The notes under the pieces: model-generated
The model's input: only the letters and a program-made list of their open reading frames with translations
The model's database searches: none
What the model was told of the DNA's origin: nothing
From: Rhizoctonia solani
Lineage: Eukaryota; Basidiomycota; Agaricomycetes; Cantharellales; Ceratobasidiaceae
Length of the DNA: 64,000 bases
Assembly (NCBI RefSeq): GCF_016906535.1
Contig: NC_057376.1
Location: 744,001 to 808,000 of the forward strand
Direction: 5' to 3'
Part shown: positions 1 to 12,178 of the stretch, in pieces
Position numbering within the stretch: the stretch's first letter is position 1
How the letters are laid out: each line of letters starts with the position of its first letter
Translations under genes and position numbers: made by a program

Positions 1-259
1 TATGATTGTCAGGCCGTAGCAACCTGGGTATTTGCTGTATTGTGTTGAAGAAATTGTAGACCTGATGCGCCCAACTGGCGGAGCCCTTGTCAAAAGACAG
101 GAACGTGGTTCTACACGGACGTTTCTTCGACAAAGAAGGCGATGATATAATAATAGAGCTGCCGTGGCGGCCTTGCGGCCAATGATCGTGAATAGACCTC
201 TTACCGATATCGAGGGCCGATAATCTACCGGGGTTCGGCCCAACTGATAGGATGGCCAT
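1..259 (-). CDS. 5' end of an unidentified gene, cut by the window edge
   Basis: On the minus strand an ATG at 259 opens a reading frame that stays open for 86 codons to the window edge. It begins MAILSVGPNPGRLSALDIG. A good splice donor (GTAAGA) follows about 18 codons in, so only the first part may be coding and the rest intron. I do not recognise the protein. It lies divergent to ADE8 with about 210 bp between the two start codons, a spacing seen at other divergent pairs here. An open frame without a known domain is weak support. Confidence 0.3.
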   Translation of the reverse strand, partial: MAILSVGPNPGRLSALDIGKRSIHDHWPQGRHGSSIIISSPSLSKKRPCRTTFLSFDKGSASWAHQVYNFFNTIQQIPRLLRPDNH

Positions 260-472
260 GGGCGGAACAAAAACCAAATGATCACTATTATGCAGGAACG
301 TCACTTTTTAGGTTGCGAGGACAGCATAGTATATCTGAAACCAGCATTCTGTAATAAAAGGTCCATAAATGTGATTCTCGTGATCACTTGAATCAAAGAC
401 TTATCAGATAAAAGTACTTTCACCCTGACGATCATCGTCTCCAAGTCCTCTTCCGCATACACACCTCCACAG

Positions 473-1209
473 ATGGACCTCACTAATGCAGACACACCAG
501 TCACCCAACCTGGAAGAACACGCAAAATCGTGGTTTTAATTTCGGGCTCCGGTAAGCTCATAAACTCCCAGTCCACCAAGGCATCGAATTTACGCAAACT
601 TCAATACCAGGTTCAAATTTGCAGGCGCTCATGGATGCATGTGCCTCCGGTCGAATACCCTCTGCCAAAATCGCGTTTGTACTATCCAACCGTTCGGCAG
701 CATACGGTCTTCAAAGAGCTGCTCAATCCTCCCCTCCTATTCCAACGGGTGTGCTTGCGTTCAAAACATATGTAAATGCGCGCGCGAAAGAGGGCGTGCA
801 AGCGACACGAGAAGATTACGATGCAGCAGTTGCTGAGCGGATACTGAAAGAGGTTCCGGATGTGGATTTGGTGGTACTGGCAGGGTGGATGCATATCCTC
901 AGCGAAAAGTTTTTGGATCTCATGAAGATGCCGGTGATCAACTTGCACCCGGCGCTTCCTGGTGCCTTTGATGGTGCGCATGCAATCGAAAGAGCGTATA
1001 CTGCGTTTCAAAAGGGTGAGGTCGGACACACGGGCGTGATGGTTCATCGAGTGGTCAAGGAAGTTGATCGGGGAGAGCCGATCCTTACTCGAGTTGTTGA
1101 AATCAAAAAAGAGGACTCATTGGCGGAGTTGGAGACTAGGATTCATGAAGTGGAGCATGATCTGATTGTGGAAGCTACAATTAAGGTTTTACAAGAAGAG
1201 GGGGTATGA
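473..1209 (+). CDS. ADE8: Phosphoribosylglycinamide formyltransferase (GAR transformylase)
   Basis: This enzyme transfers a formyl group from 10-formyl-tetrahydrofolate to GAR, the third step of de novo purine synthesis, in the cytosol. Exon 1 (473-551) and exon 2 (611-1209) join across a 59-bp GT-AG intron (552-610) to give 225 residues, a normal length for a monofunctional PurN-type enzyme. The splice recreates the phosphate-binding motif ISGSGSNLQAL. Further on, NLHPALPGAFDGAHAIERAY carries the catalytic His region, and GHTGVMVHRVVKEVDRGEPI matches the HxV..VD.GP block with the catalytic Asp. The ATG at 473 precedes the N-terminal beta strand (RKIVVLISG) by a usual distance. No frame breaks are seen. 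Fungi of this type keep ADE8 separate from the bifunctional AIRS/GARS gene. Confidence 0.93.
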
Positions 1210-1312
1210 TAAATGTGTACTAAACGAAATGTACTGAAGCAGGCGAAAGTGGAGAGATTAGTTGGGTCTGTCCTTGGTGTAAAATCAAGTATCTTACGAA
1301 CCAAAATTAGTG

Positions 1313-3453
1313 TCACACGCGAATACGAATAGCCCGAAGTGGTAGCTTGGCCGGCTTTTGCCATTCTCCGTTGGGATAAGGTCGAACCATAACACTGGAA
1401 AACAACCATTGAGCATTTCACAAAAGGCTGCTGTGGATGGCCTCACTTGTTTTCTTTTGTGATCCGCACAATGGGCTCAAAACGATATGAGGAAATCATA
1501 AAGTAGAGGAACGTTTTCATCACCATCACTATTAGGTCAGGTCAATTATATGGTAGTTAACTCATGGTGAACGACTTACTGGAGAACCTGAGTCCCATAC
1601 ACGCCTAGTGGTAAGAGCCCTTAGTGGACGATTTTGATACAAAACGAGAAATTGATACTCACCCGCGGCCCGTGTGAGAAGGTCATCATACCTCCGTATA
1701 TGCTAGGATTGGCTTTTACGGCTTCGGGAAGGTTCTCCCATCGTTCGGGCCGAAACACGTCTGCATCCTCCCCCCAAACGTCACGTACCATATTGATCCC
1801 CTCGAGGGCAATATGGACATATGTCCCTTTCTTAATATGTACGCCGTCGGCTGACAAGGTTCCGTCAGACATCTGGACGGGTTCGGAAGTAGGGATAATA
1901 TCGTCCTGCATAGCTACTCGTAGGCTACTATGTACTGGAGGAATAAATCGCAGTGATTCACGGATGATATTGTTTAGTTTGGGCAATTCGTCCAGCGAGG
2001 AGTATACCGAAGGGTCATAAGGATCTACGACGATATCCTGGAATGCAACGAGTTCTTCCCTGAGGGATTCTTGATAATGTTGGTGAGTGGCAAGCAAAAA
2101 TAGTGTCCAGGCCAAGGCAAGGGATGTAGTGTCAGATCCAGCGAACAGCATCGTGTTGATGTTATCCATGAGGGACTCATCCGATAACCGCTGGCTTTCA
2201 GGAAGGTCCACAGAAAGGTTAGATCTTACTATGTGTTTCGTGAATAATAAGCTTGGACAAGTACCCCTGGAACTCACATAGTCGACTAAGTAAGTCCTTG
2301 GCGAACTCTGTCTTGTCTCCACTTTCCATTTCTCGGATGACTGCTTCTCGCTTATTCTCTACCAGCTCGCGGCACATGCCGTATATCACTTTATGACTGG
2401 CTGTTACGGCCTTTGTTGCTTCGTCTGGCTGTTGCGTCGGATTGAGCTGTTGCAGTGATATGAAGAACAGTCCATATCCCACTCACGAAGATCTTGTAAA
2501 ACGTTGGACAATATACGCTTATCAGCATGCTGATGAGACCTCTGCTTCTCTCGAGATCAAGGGTCATAGCAAACATCTCTTTGTAGGCAATATATACTGG
2601 GTTTTCTTCGTTCTCAATTGCGTTAAAGGCATAGTCGAACCCTGAACAATCGAAGTGAGTAGGATGGTCAAGCTTTATGGACTACTACTCGTACCAGCAA
2701 GTCCAATAATATCAAACGCTCCTCGCGACATCCAATTGTACACATCAATATCTACCCCCTCCTCTTTGTTTGGATCAAATAGACTGTCCCATTTAGTTCG
2801 TAGCTACACGCTAGTATGTTACCCGAAATCAAGTGGTGACACAATCACAATCACGTACCTCTTGGGCTTTGCTGAAGAATATCGGCAAGAAATGCTTTAG
2901 ATTTTCCGACGAAAAGGCAGGAGTTATGACTCTTTTTTGTATCCTGTGAGTTATGCCTTCAGTTGCCAACATGCCGTATCCAATTAGGTTTCCTATGATC
3001 CTCTGCGACTGCCATGGTTTCTGATATTTGGTCGGGTTGTTAAGGATGTAGGTCAATGCCCGCTGGTCGAGCGTATACAATCGCGGGTCCCACTGCAGCA
3101 ACCAATATGAAGCTAAGGCAAATGGATAGAATAGGGAGACGCTTACACTCCCGAACCCACTAATCTTCATGGTTTTGCCATAGGATTTTACAAGTTTATC
3201 ACAAGTTTGAGGAGTTCGGTTCGCACTTTTGGCTGTGAGGGTTTATTTAGACTACCACTGTTGGAGAAACCTACTTCATAACGAGATGCATGTCTCCAAC
3301 GAGTAAACCCTTCGACTTTGGCCCAGACAGCTTGTACATTGGATCAAACAATGGCAGAACGAAAAGGATCCGCACAAAATAGCAGGCAGCTACGCCGACT
3401 AGACATGCGATAGCCAATAGAGTATACCATATGAGCGCCAAAAAGTAGCCCAT
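1313..3453 (-). CDS. Cytochrome P450 monooxygenase
   Basis: A complete ER-anchored heme-thiolate monooxygenase, substrate unknown. The ATG at 3453 gives a hydrophobic N-terminal anchor (LIWYTLLAIACLVGVAACYF). Later exons carry the C-helix region with a WxxxR-type context (KPWQSQRIIG) and HRIQKRVITPAFS, the I-helix oxygen-binding motif LFAGSDTTSLALAW, the K-helix ExxR as ESLR, and the PERF-type motif FRPERW. The heme loop is split: FSHGPR ends at 1663, a 58-bp intron (1605-1662) follows, and the next exon starts ACMGLRFS, restoring FxxGxRxCxG with the axial Cys. Two further short exons give a normal C-terminus ending LPLRAIRIRV and a TGA at 1313-1315. The 3453 start is 308 bp from the divergent ATRIP-like gene. 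I cannot assign the CYP family from sequence alone. Confidence 0.88.
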
Positions 3454-3760
3454 GACGGAGTTTCAGACAGGAAGGCATCCGACATTGAACGGTTATATAC
3501 ACGCTTATTGGGATGACCATCAGATCCGAACGCGTCTAAGGCTTTTGCTGCAAACAAAAGAAGAGCGAAGCGCCGAGCTAAATCAAATTGGCCAATCAAA
3601 CACCTTCGATCGCGCTGTGATTGTTTGGGTAAGCCACATCCTGCTACCCCCTTTGGCCCGAAACTAATGGTCTTTGTTTGCCAAGTCTGACCGGCTTACT
3701 TTTCGTTATATATTCATATACGGCTCTTTCGCGTGTCTATCTATTGCTGGTAATGAAACC

Positions 3761-6700
3761 ATGTCTTCCGACTATGATGATGATGACTTGCTGCTGGACG
3801 ATGATGCCCTCCGAAAGCTATCAGAGGTAGAAGATAAATGCGGAGTTGCTGCACCCCAAGGAGCGTCTCATGTATCGAACGCTGCACCTGTGTTAAACTT
3901 GCCAAAAAGAGGCGAGAATCCGCCTCCCCAGAAACGAGCAAAAGTTGCCCCACCTGTGCTGGTTTCGTTGTCTGATGAAGATGATACCCCCGACATCTTT
4001 GTAAACGCAGATGGCACATACGCACTTGATTCACCTGGTCCTTCAGTCGTTTCTCTCGCACCTTCATTTATTCATCCGGGTACGGCCAGAAGAGTTGCTT
4101 CGGAATCGGTTCCGCACCATTCTGTTTCTCCTGCGATAGCTCCAGCTCGCCCCTCGAACCAAAATGGAGGTCAGCCAGCTCCAGCTCGCTCGCTAAGGCG
4201 AAACGATTCGAGTGCCTCTATTCAAGTGATTGAGGCTCCGCCTACCACCCAGGGTATTAGACCTCTTATCCGCGCCGGTTCATTGTCCCAAGCGATTAGT
4301 CGTGGCTTGGCTAGGAACGACACCCCTTTGACCCAGCAACAATCTCAATCCCAGATGCAAGTAGATAGTGGACTTCACGACCCAGATGCGAACTTTCTGC
4401 AGAATGAAGTCAAAGCTCTGCGAGCGCAGCTAGCCAGGGTACGTCGATTTGGATAAGAACCCATAACCTTTTGTATTAAACATGTATCTAGGCCGAATCT
4501 GAGAGAGAAAGTCTGCGCACTTCCCTTCAGCAAAATAAAGAAGCGACGTTTGCGAAAGCCGGCGAGGCTGAGAATTTGCGACGCACCATGAGTAAAGTAT
4601 ACATAGCCATTCAATCCAACCGTGTTCATCAGCTCTGACGGATGTCCTTAGCAAACCGAGAGACACGCAGAAGAAATTTCGCGCCTCAGGCAGGATATGA
4701 TTGAGATGGAGAAGGCAAAGGCCACACTTGAAGCTCGTATGAAGCAAGAAATGGACCAAATCCGAACGTCAATGACTTTCAGGGTAAATTTTATCCTGGC
4801 TAGTGATACAGTTTAATGTCAACGGCTTCATTTTTAGCAACATGAGATAGGAACATCTCGTAAAGGCTTTCCAAATGTCAACTCTACAATCAAGAAGCGC
4901 CAAGTGATGGGAAGCTCTCATACTCCTGGTTCAACGCAGGGATTTTCGAGAGCGTTAGAATTGCAAAGCTCACCTCTTTCCCCGACAAAAAGGTCTACGA
5001 GGAAACAGATGGGCCCTCCAGGTAAGTAATCTATCAGAAGAAACCCTACCCGACATCAAGTTCATGCTATTCACCCTTCTACCCCTTTTGCTTGTATGGA
5101 CTACCGTAAGAAAAGAGAAGAGTTTCAGCAAGCTCACAAATTCGTTCGCTCGTTCTACATCACCTGCCAAAGCGCGTCTTCGCCCGAAATCATTAGCGGA
5201 GGATACTTTCGATGGTCCTGGAGAGACATCTGTTTGGCCAGGGTCAAGTCGTATCCAAGGCAAGGGAAAGGAGAAAGCCAGTAATGCTTGGAAAGACGAT
5301 GAAGACCAGAATGCCCATGTCCGAAGCCTAAAATTCGAAGAGCCAGAATATTGGCGTTCTCATCCTATACCAGCAACACAAGCTCCTTTTGCAATAGAAC
5401 CTGATGTGTTTGGAGCCAGTTCGTTGCCAAAAACTCCGATGAAGAGTCGAGCCGAGGGTATTCCAAGTATGGAAGTGACTGGGCCAATTGATCTGGCGGA
5501 TGAAGTGAGCCGGAGTAACTCTTTCGCCAACCTGAATGTTGACAAATTTTCCCCAGCTACGTATGTTTCTGCTTGCACATGTAGTCCTCTTCGACTTTCC
5601 AGAGACTCGGAAGACTTTCAGTTTACAGACCATACTTACTGCTTCGATTCCTGATAATTTGCGTCAGCGATTTGACATAGCGTGTGCTAACTTGTTCAGT
5701 GCGTTCAGTGGGTCGATTGTTCCATCTACGGGGGACACTGGAGAGAACAGTGCATGGGATCACGCTGCTACAAAAGCTTCGCTTGCACTGGCTCAATTGG
5801 CTCAAGTTTTCCAAGAAGGGTGTCTTGTATGCATCTCCTTGGCGAGGTTATGACTAAACATTGCTGACCTCCCTTCCTTTTTAGCTCACATCACTTCACA
5901 CACTCGTTAATTTGCTGTCTTCAATATCGGTAACCATACCCGGATTTGCCAGATACCTTCTTGAGGCTGGGGTTGGGGATCAGGATTCATTGATACTGGC
6001 GGTCTTATGCGATACCATTATCCGGTTCTTCAAGAAACCGTCGGATTCCGGTGAAGTGTGGCATCTTGCTGAGAGCATACTAGGACTGTTCGAAAGTCTG
6101 GCCAGTTATGCCAAGGATGACTGCGCAATAAAGTAAGCACCGCATACTTATATCAACTCGATAATCTTCGACCAATCGTGCTTTTTCAGATTCTCTATTT
6201 TGTCTCACAAAGCAGAGGTCCTTTCTATTCTATTGGATCCGGCTCAACCTCCTCCCTGGACCGTCCGAGTTACTCGCCTTCTTTCCATCTTGGGATCTCG
6301 TGAGTACCATGCTGGTATGGAATCAGACAGCAAGTCTTGAGCTTTTTACAGGATCACCGTTAGCTCGCACACTACTCAATTTTTCGGAGGCCAATGCTTC
6401 GTCAACCAGGGAGATACCAAAGGTTCCCCTTTTGGAATGTATCTGCCGCCACCTTGTAGCATTCCGAAAGCACAATATAAACGAGCATGTAAGTAACCTA
6501 CAGGTTTACACGAGTAGTGCTGACTGTATGTGGGCATTAGTATCGGGAGTTGTATGAAAACATTCTGACTGCGCTCGCGCAATTTGCCATTGCCGATAAT
6601 CAAAGTCTCAAGACGCTGGTCGACTCGCCCTCTTTGTTGCTTTCGCTGGTATCGTTTATCTATAACGTTACTTCTACAATATGGTCCGAGGTCGCCCTAG

Positions 6701-7249
6701 CAGAGAACGCAACTGGTAATCATGAGATATGGCAAGTTAATACGTTGCACCCTTCTTTTCTGCGCTTTTTATTCATTACAATGGTTTTAGTTTGGTCCAG
6801 AACCTCCGTTCTGCAGTTCAGCTATTACACTATTTAGTGTTTACTCCTGATCCTATGCCCAACGTCCGGGAAAGATTGATATATGCCACACGCAGTCCAT
6901 TCAACGGCTCGATACACTTTTTTATTGTTTCGTTCGGCCGCCTCGCATTTGGAGATCCACCAGACTACCTAGATACAACTTGTGCCAAGGCTATTCGGGG
7001 TATTCGAGGTACGTTGCACCTCTGAATCGTAGAACTTGTGCATCTGATCGTATGCGCCTCCTAATACCAGGGCTCTCTGAAGCGCTGCTTGAGACCGTCG
7101 TCGATGGGCCCGAAGTGGATGGTATTTATACAGTGTTTCGTGACTCTGATGAAGACGAGAATATACCTTCCAGCGGAGAAAAGGTGGAACCCAGTGTGGC
7201 GGATGAAGAAGAGGCGCTGCGTATGGTTATTGACGATGAGGATTATTGA
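3761..7249 (+). CDS. ATRIP/Rad26-like DNA-damage checkpoint protein
   Basis: Probable partner of the ATR/Rad3 kinase, recruiting it to RPA-coated single-stranded DNA. The start at 3761 gives an acidic N-terminus (MSSDYDDDDLLLDDDALRKL), typical of fungal Rad26 proteins, then a Ser/Pro-rich disordered stretch. A coiled coil spans several short exons (LQNEVKALRAQLAR, then AESERESLRTSLQQNKEA and EEISRLRQDMIEMEKAKATL). The second half is alpha-helical and repeat-like, as in ATRIP. The frame ends in an acidic tail (VIDDEDY) with TGA at 7247-7249. About ten small introns are needed; one (6732-6790) begins GCAAGT and is a probable GC-AG intron. The family call rests on architecture and is fairly but not completely secure, since the helical region diverges quickly between species. 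Confidence 0.7.
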
Positions 7250-7357
7250 AGGGATCGTTATTTTATCTAAGACATTTACAATTCAAATTGATTTATTCTT
7301 CGATGTAATCCACATTTATACTGCATCAAGTTTGCTGCCTCGCTTTCGATCAGAGGC

Positions 7358-8631
7358 CTATGCACTAATAGGGACTGGCCCGTTCGACTCGCGATGGTAT
7401 GATAAGATATTCTGGATGCAATCCGACCATTCGTGGCCATGGCTTGAGATGTAGTATCGTTCGGAGCACCAGATTGGTGAGCTTTGAGGAAGGAGGATAG
7501 CATCCGCAGCCCATTTTTCACCGTTGTATGACCGAAAAGTTAAGTCTGAGTTTAAGGTTTGTGCGTAGAAAGTCGGCTGGGATAAGACCTGGGCGATATG
7601 GCTGCGGGGTAGCAACGGCTCGCGCATTGGGGGGACGAGTAGGACCCACTCTGTTTTAGCAAAGAGTCGCGCCAGATTGATATATGCATTGGTGTTTGAC
7701 AGCCAAGTCTGTGTCGATATCAATACGACCGTGCCCTTTAGCCAGAAATTTTTGTGAACAATCCTAACAATATCTTTAGTTAGCTCCCGGAACGCCAAAG
7801 AATCGGGCATATGGCTGGTTGTAACGAGTACTGAAATGGGATCTAGGTTTGAATTCAAAAAAAAAAATCCTGGGTCCAGCCTCGTGAGCAACTCAAGAGC
7901 CAATTCACTTACGCCATCAAGCCTAACCCAACTCTCAAGCGCTTCTATATGCGTGTCATCTATCCAGACGCAGCTTGTAATCTCCGATTTTCCTTGCTTA
8001 TTCTCCTGTCTATGGCTGTTAAACATGATTCGGACTGCGTTTGGAGCCAAGTAGCCGATATGAGGCGACAGTTTTGAAAACATGAAAGATGTGGACATGG
8101 TTGCATATACGTCTTCGCCTATCCCACCCCGGGTGGATTCGGTTAACTCATGGATATCGGAGCAGTGATATACGCACGAGAGGAAGAAGTCCAGGATGGA
8201 AACTGATATTGGTACCCGGATCCCAAGGACAGATGATTTCCATCGAATAACCAGCGACAGAGCGCTAGTGGATTAAACGTGAATAAGCTGAAGAGTACGT
8301 ATAGTATAAGTACCAATCGAACGCAGACATGAACGTAGGAAGCCTGTCGGGGGATCCAAGGTACGAGGTACCACCACACGTGAAATCGAGCTATAGAGAG
8401 AATCCCGTTGTTTCGAATCCTTCGGAGTTCTTGGTCAGGTTCGATATTCATATTTCGCGTCATTAATGAGGTAGTTAGGCTAGGGGTGCTTGAGAATGAG
8501 AGGAATTCGGGGTTTGTATCTCCGGATTTAGTTTTATCCATGGATACCCAGCCCTTTCGTACTCGACGATTAGCCATGGATGAACTAGTTTGCTCCATGG
8601 CTTCAATTCTATCAGTCGTAGCTGTGTACAT
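7358..8631 (-). CDS. Putative type II membrane glycosyltransferase-like protein
   Basis: The product has a cytosolic N-terminus of about 95 residues, one membrane segment (VRLVLILYVLFSLFTF) and a long C-terminal domain, the layout of Golgi glycosyltransferases. The C-terminal part contains DPISVLVTTSHMPDSLAFRE and later NAYINLARLFAKTEWVLLVP. This resembles the region before the metal-binding site in fungal GT49/LARGE-like proteins, but I see no clear DxD, so the family is only a suggestion. The 5' exon (frame ending near 8143) and the 3' exon (from about 8130) are in different frames and need an intron of roughly 65 bp near 8150-8215. It ends at 7358, convergent with the ATRIP-like gene 108 bp away, and is divergent from the MscS gene. 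Confidence 0.5.
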
Positions 8632-8875
8632 TCACGGTTCTGGAAGGATTATCGCTATATAGGGGAGTCACGTGACATCAGGGTCGTGTCTGGGCTGTCG
8701 CTCGCTGGTCGCTATGATTTTTTGATCGAAACCAAATTCATGCCATAACTGCCGTCATCTTTGTGGGTACCCGAAACGGCTATTTAGTTTGGACGCGAAC
8801 AACGACGCGTTGATTTTTTCTTTTTCTCTTTGCACCTGAGCAAAGCCACAGTCTTTACAGTTGACCACAGCAGCC

Positions 8876-11800
8876 ATGTCGAACCTGGGCAAGCAGCCCG
8901 CTGTGGAACAGTACCATTCGATTGACTTAGAGAATCCTGGCGATATTCCTACCCACTCACCACCCACCAGTCACATGCAGTACCAGCCTATGCCTGATCC
9001 CATCTCGGACTCATATTCTGTCCACTCAACAGTCCCTCTTAATACCGGATACAAAATGGATACAATTCCACCAATGCCTGAGCCTTCCGCAGCACGTATA
9101 GTTGAACCGTCGCCAAGCTATCTTCCTCGCTATCCTCCGAATAGACAGGACTCCTATGCAGATAGCAATCATAGCGCAGGCGCTAGTGCAGCTGGGACAG
9201 GTCCTGGTGGATTTGTTCGTTTGAAAGACCGCGAAAATGAAAAATCAACCAGGCCTCACCATCCTCGAAACCAAAGCTGGGATTTCCTCTCTGGTATTAC
9301 CAAAGATATTGACGGTCAGTTATCTCCTTGATTCTTCGCTTTTTTTATTCGCTAAAGACTAGTTTGTAGGCTTTGATACCAGAAACGCAAGCCAGGCCCA
9401 CCTGCAGTTTGCCGAAGGCGACATCCCCAAAAATAGACTTGTTAGGTTCTATACGTATCTACTGAATTTGTCGATTGTCACTCGTTGGTTCCTACATTGT
9501 TCCGGTCGTTGGACTTTTGGATTCCGGTATACTACATCACCCTTCCACACCGCACACATTTGGGGCGTATATCTCAAGTGGTGGAGCATCTGGTTTACTG
9601 TATGCTGGGTTGGCTGGTGGGCAGCATTGGCAGTCGCGATGGCGATGCCTGTGGTCCTGCGTAATACTCTGGGGTTGTCGCCGTTGGCTTGAGGAGGTAT
9701 ATTGAATGGCTCACGGTACGTTATACCGCGACGAGTATCCCACTCACAGCCTGCTGAACTTTTTTGAAGGCTCTTCAACGCTATATAGCTTTCTTCGCTT
9801 GGACCTTAGCTCAATGGATTGCTTTCACGCAACTCATTGTTCAAAATCAGCCTGACCTTGACCCAAATGATCCGGGGGCAGTTGCGCGGCAAGCAGACAA
9901 TGCCGGCAACCTCCAGTTGATCCAAAAGATTCTATTCGGCCTTATGCTTTGCGCAGCCATACTCTTAGGAGAGAAGTTTGCTATCCAGTGGATGTAAGTA
10001 AACATTGCATTAAATCCCACTCTAGAGCTCATTGTTTCCAGTGCGTACAAGTTCCACGAGCGCTCCTATGCGGAACGAATTGCGGCGCAAAGATTCAGAC
10101 AGGTTGTCTTACAACGTTATACAAATACTCGTCTGAAATTCCTGGTCGAAGCGACACTCTCAAAGACAGCCAAGCGGCCGCCCTTCCGTTTCAACCCCAA
10201 AAAACTACTAAGAGGGGTGATTAAGGGGTGAAAGGTGTCGCATCACACACAACAACAGCACTAGGAAACGTTGCTAGCGAGATTGCTGGCAGGTGCGTAC
10301 ACTCTCAGTTGTCCCATCGTAGCCTTACTTAAGCTATGGTTACTTTAGCTCCGTACTTCAACCCAATTCTCCTGCTGCCATGGTTGCCACCGCTCTGTCA
10401 TCAGCCAACAAAACTCGCTTGGTATGCTCCATACCAACCGGCTTGTAATTTTCTCCAACTAACTTTGAATTCAGCTGGCTCGCAGGATCTTCTATTCATT
10501 TGTACAACCTGGGGCAAACACACTTGTCATTACCGATATCGCTCAGTACTTCCCTGATCACGAAATGACTGAAATTGCTTTTGGCATGTTCGATAAGACG
10601 GAAACCACGATGCTACGCGAGACGAGGTGGAAATAGCTTGCTTGGAAGTTCATCGTGAACGGCTTGCCCTGGCGAATTCTATGAGGGATATTGATTCGGC
10701 TGTGGGCCGGTTGGATAACATTTTGATGAGTTTCTATTTCATCATTGCTGCATTGGTTATCGCTGTGACGCTGGTAAGGAAGCTTTCATCAACCCAACAA
10801 TTAGTGCCACCGCTAAATTAATATTCGCAGGAAGCGAAGCTCACCACGCTGCTCACTGGCGCTGGCTCACTAGTGCTTGGTAAAAATCTTTGCCCCATTT
10901 GAGTAATTAGCAAGCTTACCGTTCCACAGGTCTGTCATGGCTCATTGGTGCATCGGCATCTGAGGTCCTTACGTCCGTTATCTTCCTGTTTATGTGAGCC
11001 TCCTTTGCACACATAGCGCGGCAGTGTTATTGACAAATCCAAAGAAAACATCCTTATGACGTTGGAGATCGTGTCGACATTGACAAAGGATCATACATTG
11101 TCAAGGAAATGCGTCTTCTAAGCACAGTTTTCATAGACGTAACGCGTGGGTGTCTAGTCCAGGCACCTAATGCTGGGCTCAGCACTCAGGTAAGTGTCGC
11201 CAGCTACCCGCAATCGACCGGCTATTAATCGCATATACTTAAAGTTCATCTCGAATATACAACGCAGTGGCCCTATGTCCGAGACTTTTGTTTTCGACGT
11301 TGCATACGATACAGAGTTTGAGCAAATAGAGGCGTTGCGCAGTCGCATGCTTGCATTTGTCCAATCTCATCGGCGAGACTACCAGCCGACATTTGATATC
11401 GTGGTTTCAGGTATTGTGTTTTCACATGCCTTGGGCGGCCTTGCAGTATTACTCACATTTCTCGAAGATATCCCGGGACAGGAGAAGATGACGTTAAAGG
11501 CTGATATCCTGTACAAATCGAACTGGCAGCAAGGGGCACTAAAAAGTAAGATTCCTTTGCTAGGCACTCAGGGTTATAGCCTGATCATTTTTTTTAAGCT
11601 AAACGTAGGAATAAATGGATGTGTGCTCTGAAAACAGCCATGGCCGAACTCAAGGTCTACGGTCCAACGGGGGATCCTTCGGCTAAACCAGGACCCACGA
11701 AGTACACACAGGTACCATGGGAAGAGGTCAAGGAAATGGAACGGACTGAAATGCCACTTCCTGACCTATCAACTAATGAACCGCGTATACCGCGCGGGGA

Positions 11801-12008
11801 GTGGTCCTTCACGGATCAGGATGCTATGATCCTAGACCGAAGGCAGGATGTATTTGACGAGGCAGACGATTATAGTTTTATGCCTACGGCCCAAACACGA
11901 TCTGGGCAGGATCTCCGTCAAAGAAGGATGACTCGAGGAGTTGGAGAAACAGGAGAAGCCATAGAAATGTCTAGGTCGAGAGCATCCATGCCTAGAGCCA
12001 GACGTTAA
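8876..12008 (+). CDS. MscS-type mechanosensitive ion channel with EF-hand, frame broken
   Basis: This is a fungal MscS-like channel, in yeasts an ER calcium-handling protein that responds to osmotic stress. The ATG at 8876 starts a disordered cytosolic N-terminus. Membrane segments follow (AHIWGVYLKWWSIW... then RYIAFFAWTLAQWIAF and later ILMSFYFIIAALVIAVTL). A canonical EF-hand loop reads DKDGNHDATRDEVE if one G is restored near 10597. The conserved pore/beta domain includes HPYDVGDRVDID and LVQAPNAGLSTQFISNIQRSG. The gene as written contains at least seven small frame breaks between 9490 and 10600, several at G runs (9671-9674, 10225-10228). Codons remain conserved on both sides, which suggests sequence errors or very recent inactivation. 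It is divergent from the upstream gene by 245 bp. Confidence 0.85.
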
Positions 12009-12178
12009 TATTGTATGATAATTATATGCCAATCAATCCCTATATAATTTTAGAGCGCTCCGGTTCGTTGCTGTTTACAGTGTTCAAAGTCACGTGTGAA
12101 ACCTAAAAAGGGTTCCATAACTGATCTTAGTCTGACCCACTCCACAACAACAAACATCTCCCCCTCGACTCCCTCATC

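Noticed and set aside
301..597. Minus-strand 98-codon frame overlapping the ADE8 start
   Set aside because: It is antisense to ADE8 exon 1 and its promoter and shows no domain.
9472..9705. Two overlapping plus-strand frames as separate small genes
   Set aside because: Both are pieces of the MscS channel membrane region connected by small frame breaks.
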